A DNA stretch of 64,000 nucleotides from positions 186,001-250,000 of the forward strand of contig VIIQ02000725.1 in the NCBI GenBank assembly GCA_007449985.2, in the 5' to 3' direction. Each line of letters begins with the position of its first letter. Positions within the stretch are counted from its first letter, which is position 1. Shown piece by piece: positions 63,677-64,000 of the stretch. This DNA comes from Desmodesmus armatus. Lineage: Eukaryota > Chlorophyta > Chlorophyceae > Sphaeropleales > Scenedesmaceae. The notes beneath the pieces were generated by a model. The model saw only the letters and a program-made list of their open reading frames with translations, did no database searches and was not told where the DNA came from. A program made the translations under genes and the position numbers.

Positions 63677-63890
63677 GCAGAGTTCTTTGAGGGCAAGGAG
63701 CCTAACAAGGGAATCAACCCTGACGAAGCAGTGGCATATGGCGCAGCTGTGCAGGTGGGTATTGAGTGTGTGTGTGTGTGGGGGGGGGGTGCTACAAGAC
63801 AAAAGGCTTGTGTGTGCAGGGGTTGAGGGCAAGGAGCCTAACAAGGGAATAAACCCTGACGAGGCAGTGGCCTACGGTGCAGCAGTGCAG
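63677..63890 (+). repeat. Two 3'-end copies downstream of BiP exon 9
   Basis: 63677-63754 and 63824-63890 repeat [20 protein letters not shown] with GTGGGT and GTGTGT donors. Differences are mostly synonymous. Confidence 0.92.
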
Positions 63891-64000
63891 GTGTGTCCTG
63901 GGGGGTGTCACTTGGAGGGGGGGGGGTTGAATGGTTAGGCCCCAAGGGGTTGGAGGTTCGGTGTAGGTGCTGCAAGGCAGAAGGCGGGTTTGGGCAGGCG

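Overview
The window looks like nuclear DNA of a green alga, most likely a chlamydomonadalean chlorophyte. The genes are split by many GT-AG introns (two GC-AG) and the exons are GC-rich with long CAG/GCN runs (polyQ, polyA). TGTAA, the green-algal poly(A) signal, lies downstream of several stop codons. The proteins are eukaryotic: a BET bromodomain factor, ER BiP, and a plant-type UDP-glucose 4,6-dehydratase. The species is not claimed.

Layout. (1) 2-2815 (+): 3' part of a low-complexity gene with SAPSG repeats and a triplicated terminal exon, then a long 3' region with TGTAA at about 5115. (2) 5537-15663 (-): a nine-exon BET/GTE-like protein (about 1465 aa; AT-hook, bromodomain, NET domain). 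(3) 16112-19003 (+): a seven-exon secreted cysteine-rich protein, divergent from the BET gene across a 448-bp shared promoter. (4) 21390-25050 (+): a twelve-exon UDP-glucose 4,6-dehydratase (371 aa). (5) 28428-29789 (-): a two-exon gene for a signal-peptide protein, with one probable single-base frameshift. (6) 32733-49993 (+): a nine-exon gene of unknown function (560 aa). Its putative 10-kb intron holds a degenerate satellite interrupted by a probable CACTA-type transposon (37469-41270). (7) 51259-54792 (+): a seven-exon zinc-motif plus alpha/beta-hydrolase protein (423 aa). (8) 55854-56126: a 273-bp MITE-like element with perfect 41-bp terminal inverted repeats. (9) 56367 to beyond the right edge (+): ER HSP70 (BiP); nine exons give 412 codons inside the window.

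The most unusual feature is a pattern shared by genes 1, 2, 6, 7 and 9. Many complete exons are surrounded by diverged partial copies of themselves. Copies upstream (in transcript direction) keep the acceptor site and the 5' part of the exon. Copies downstream keep the 3' part of the exon and the donor site. BiP exons 4, 6 and 8 and the exon for the bromodomain alpha-Z helix are the clearest cases. Genes 3 and 4 show none, and their introns largely lack the long poly-C/poly-G tracts that fill the affected genes. One decoy (BiP 58286-58355) keeps both splice sites and is phase-compatible as an alternative exon.

The genes are not an operon and share no evident pathway. All exon boundaries were derived by hand from splice consensus, reading-frame phase and protein-family continuity; no transcript data were available.
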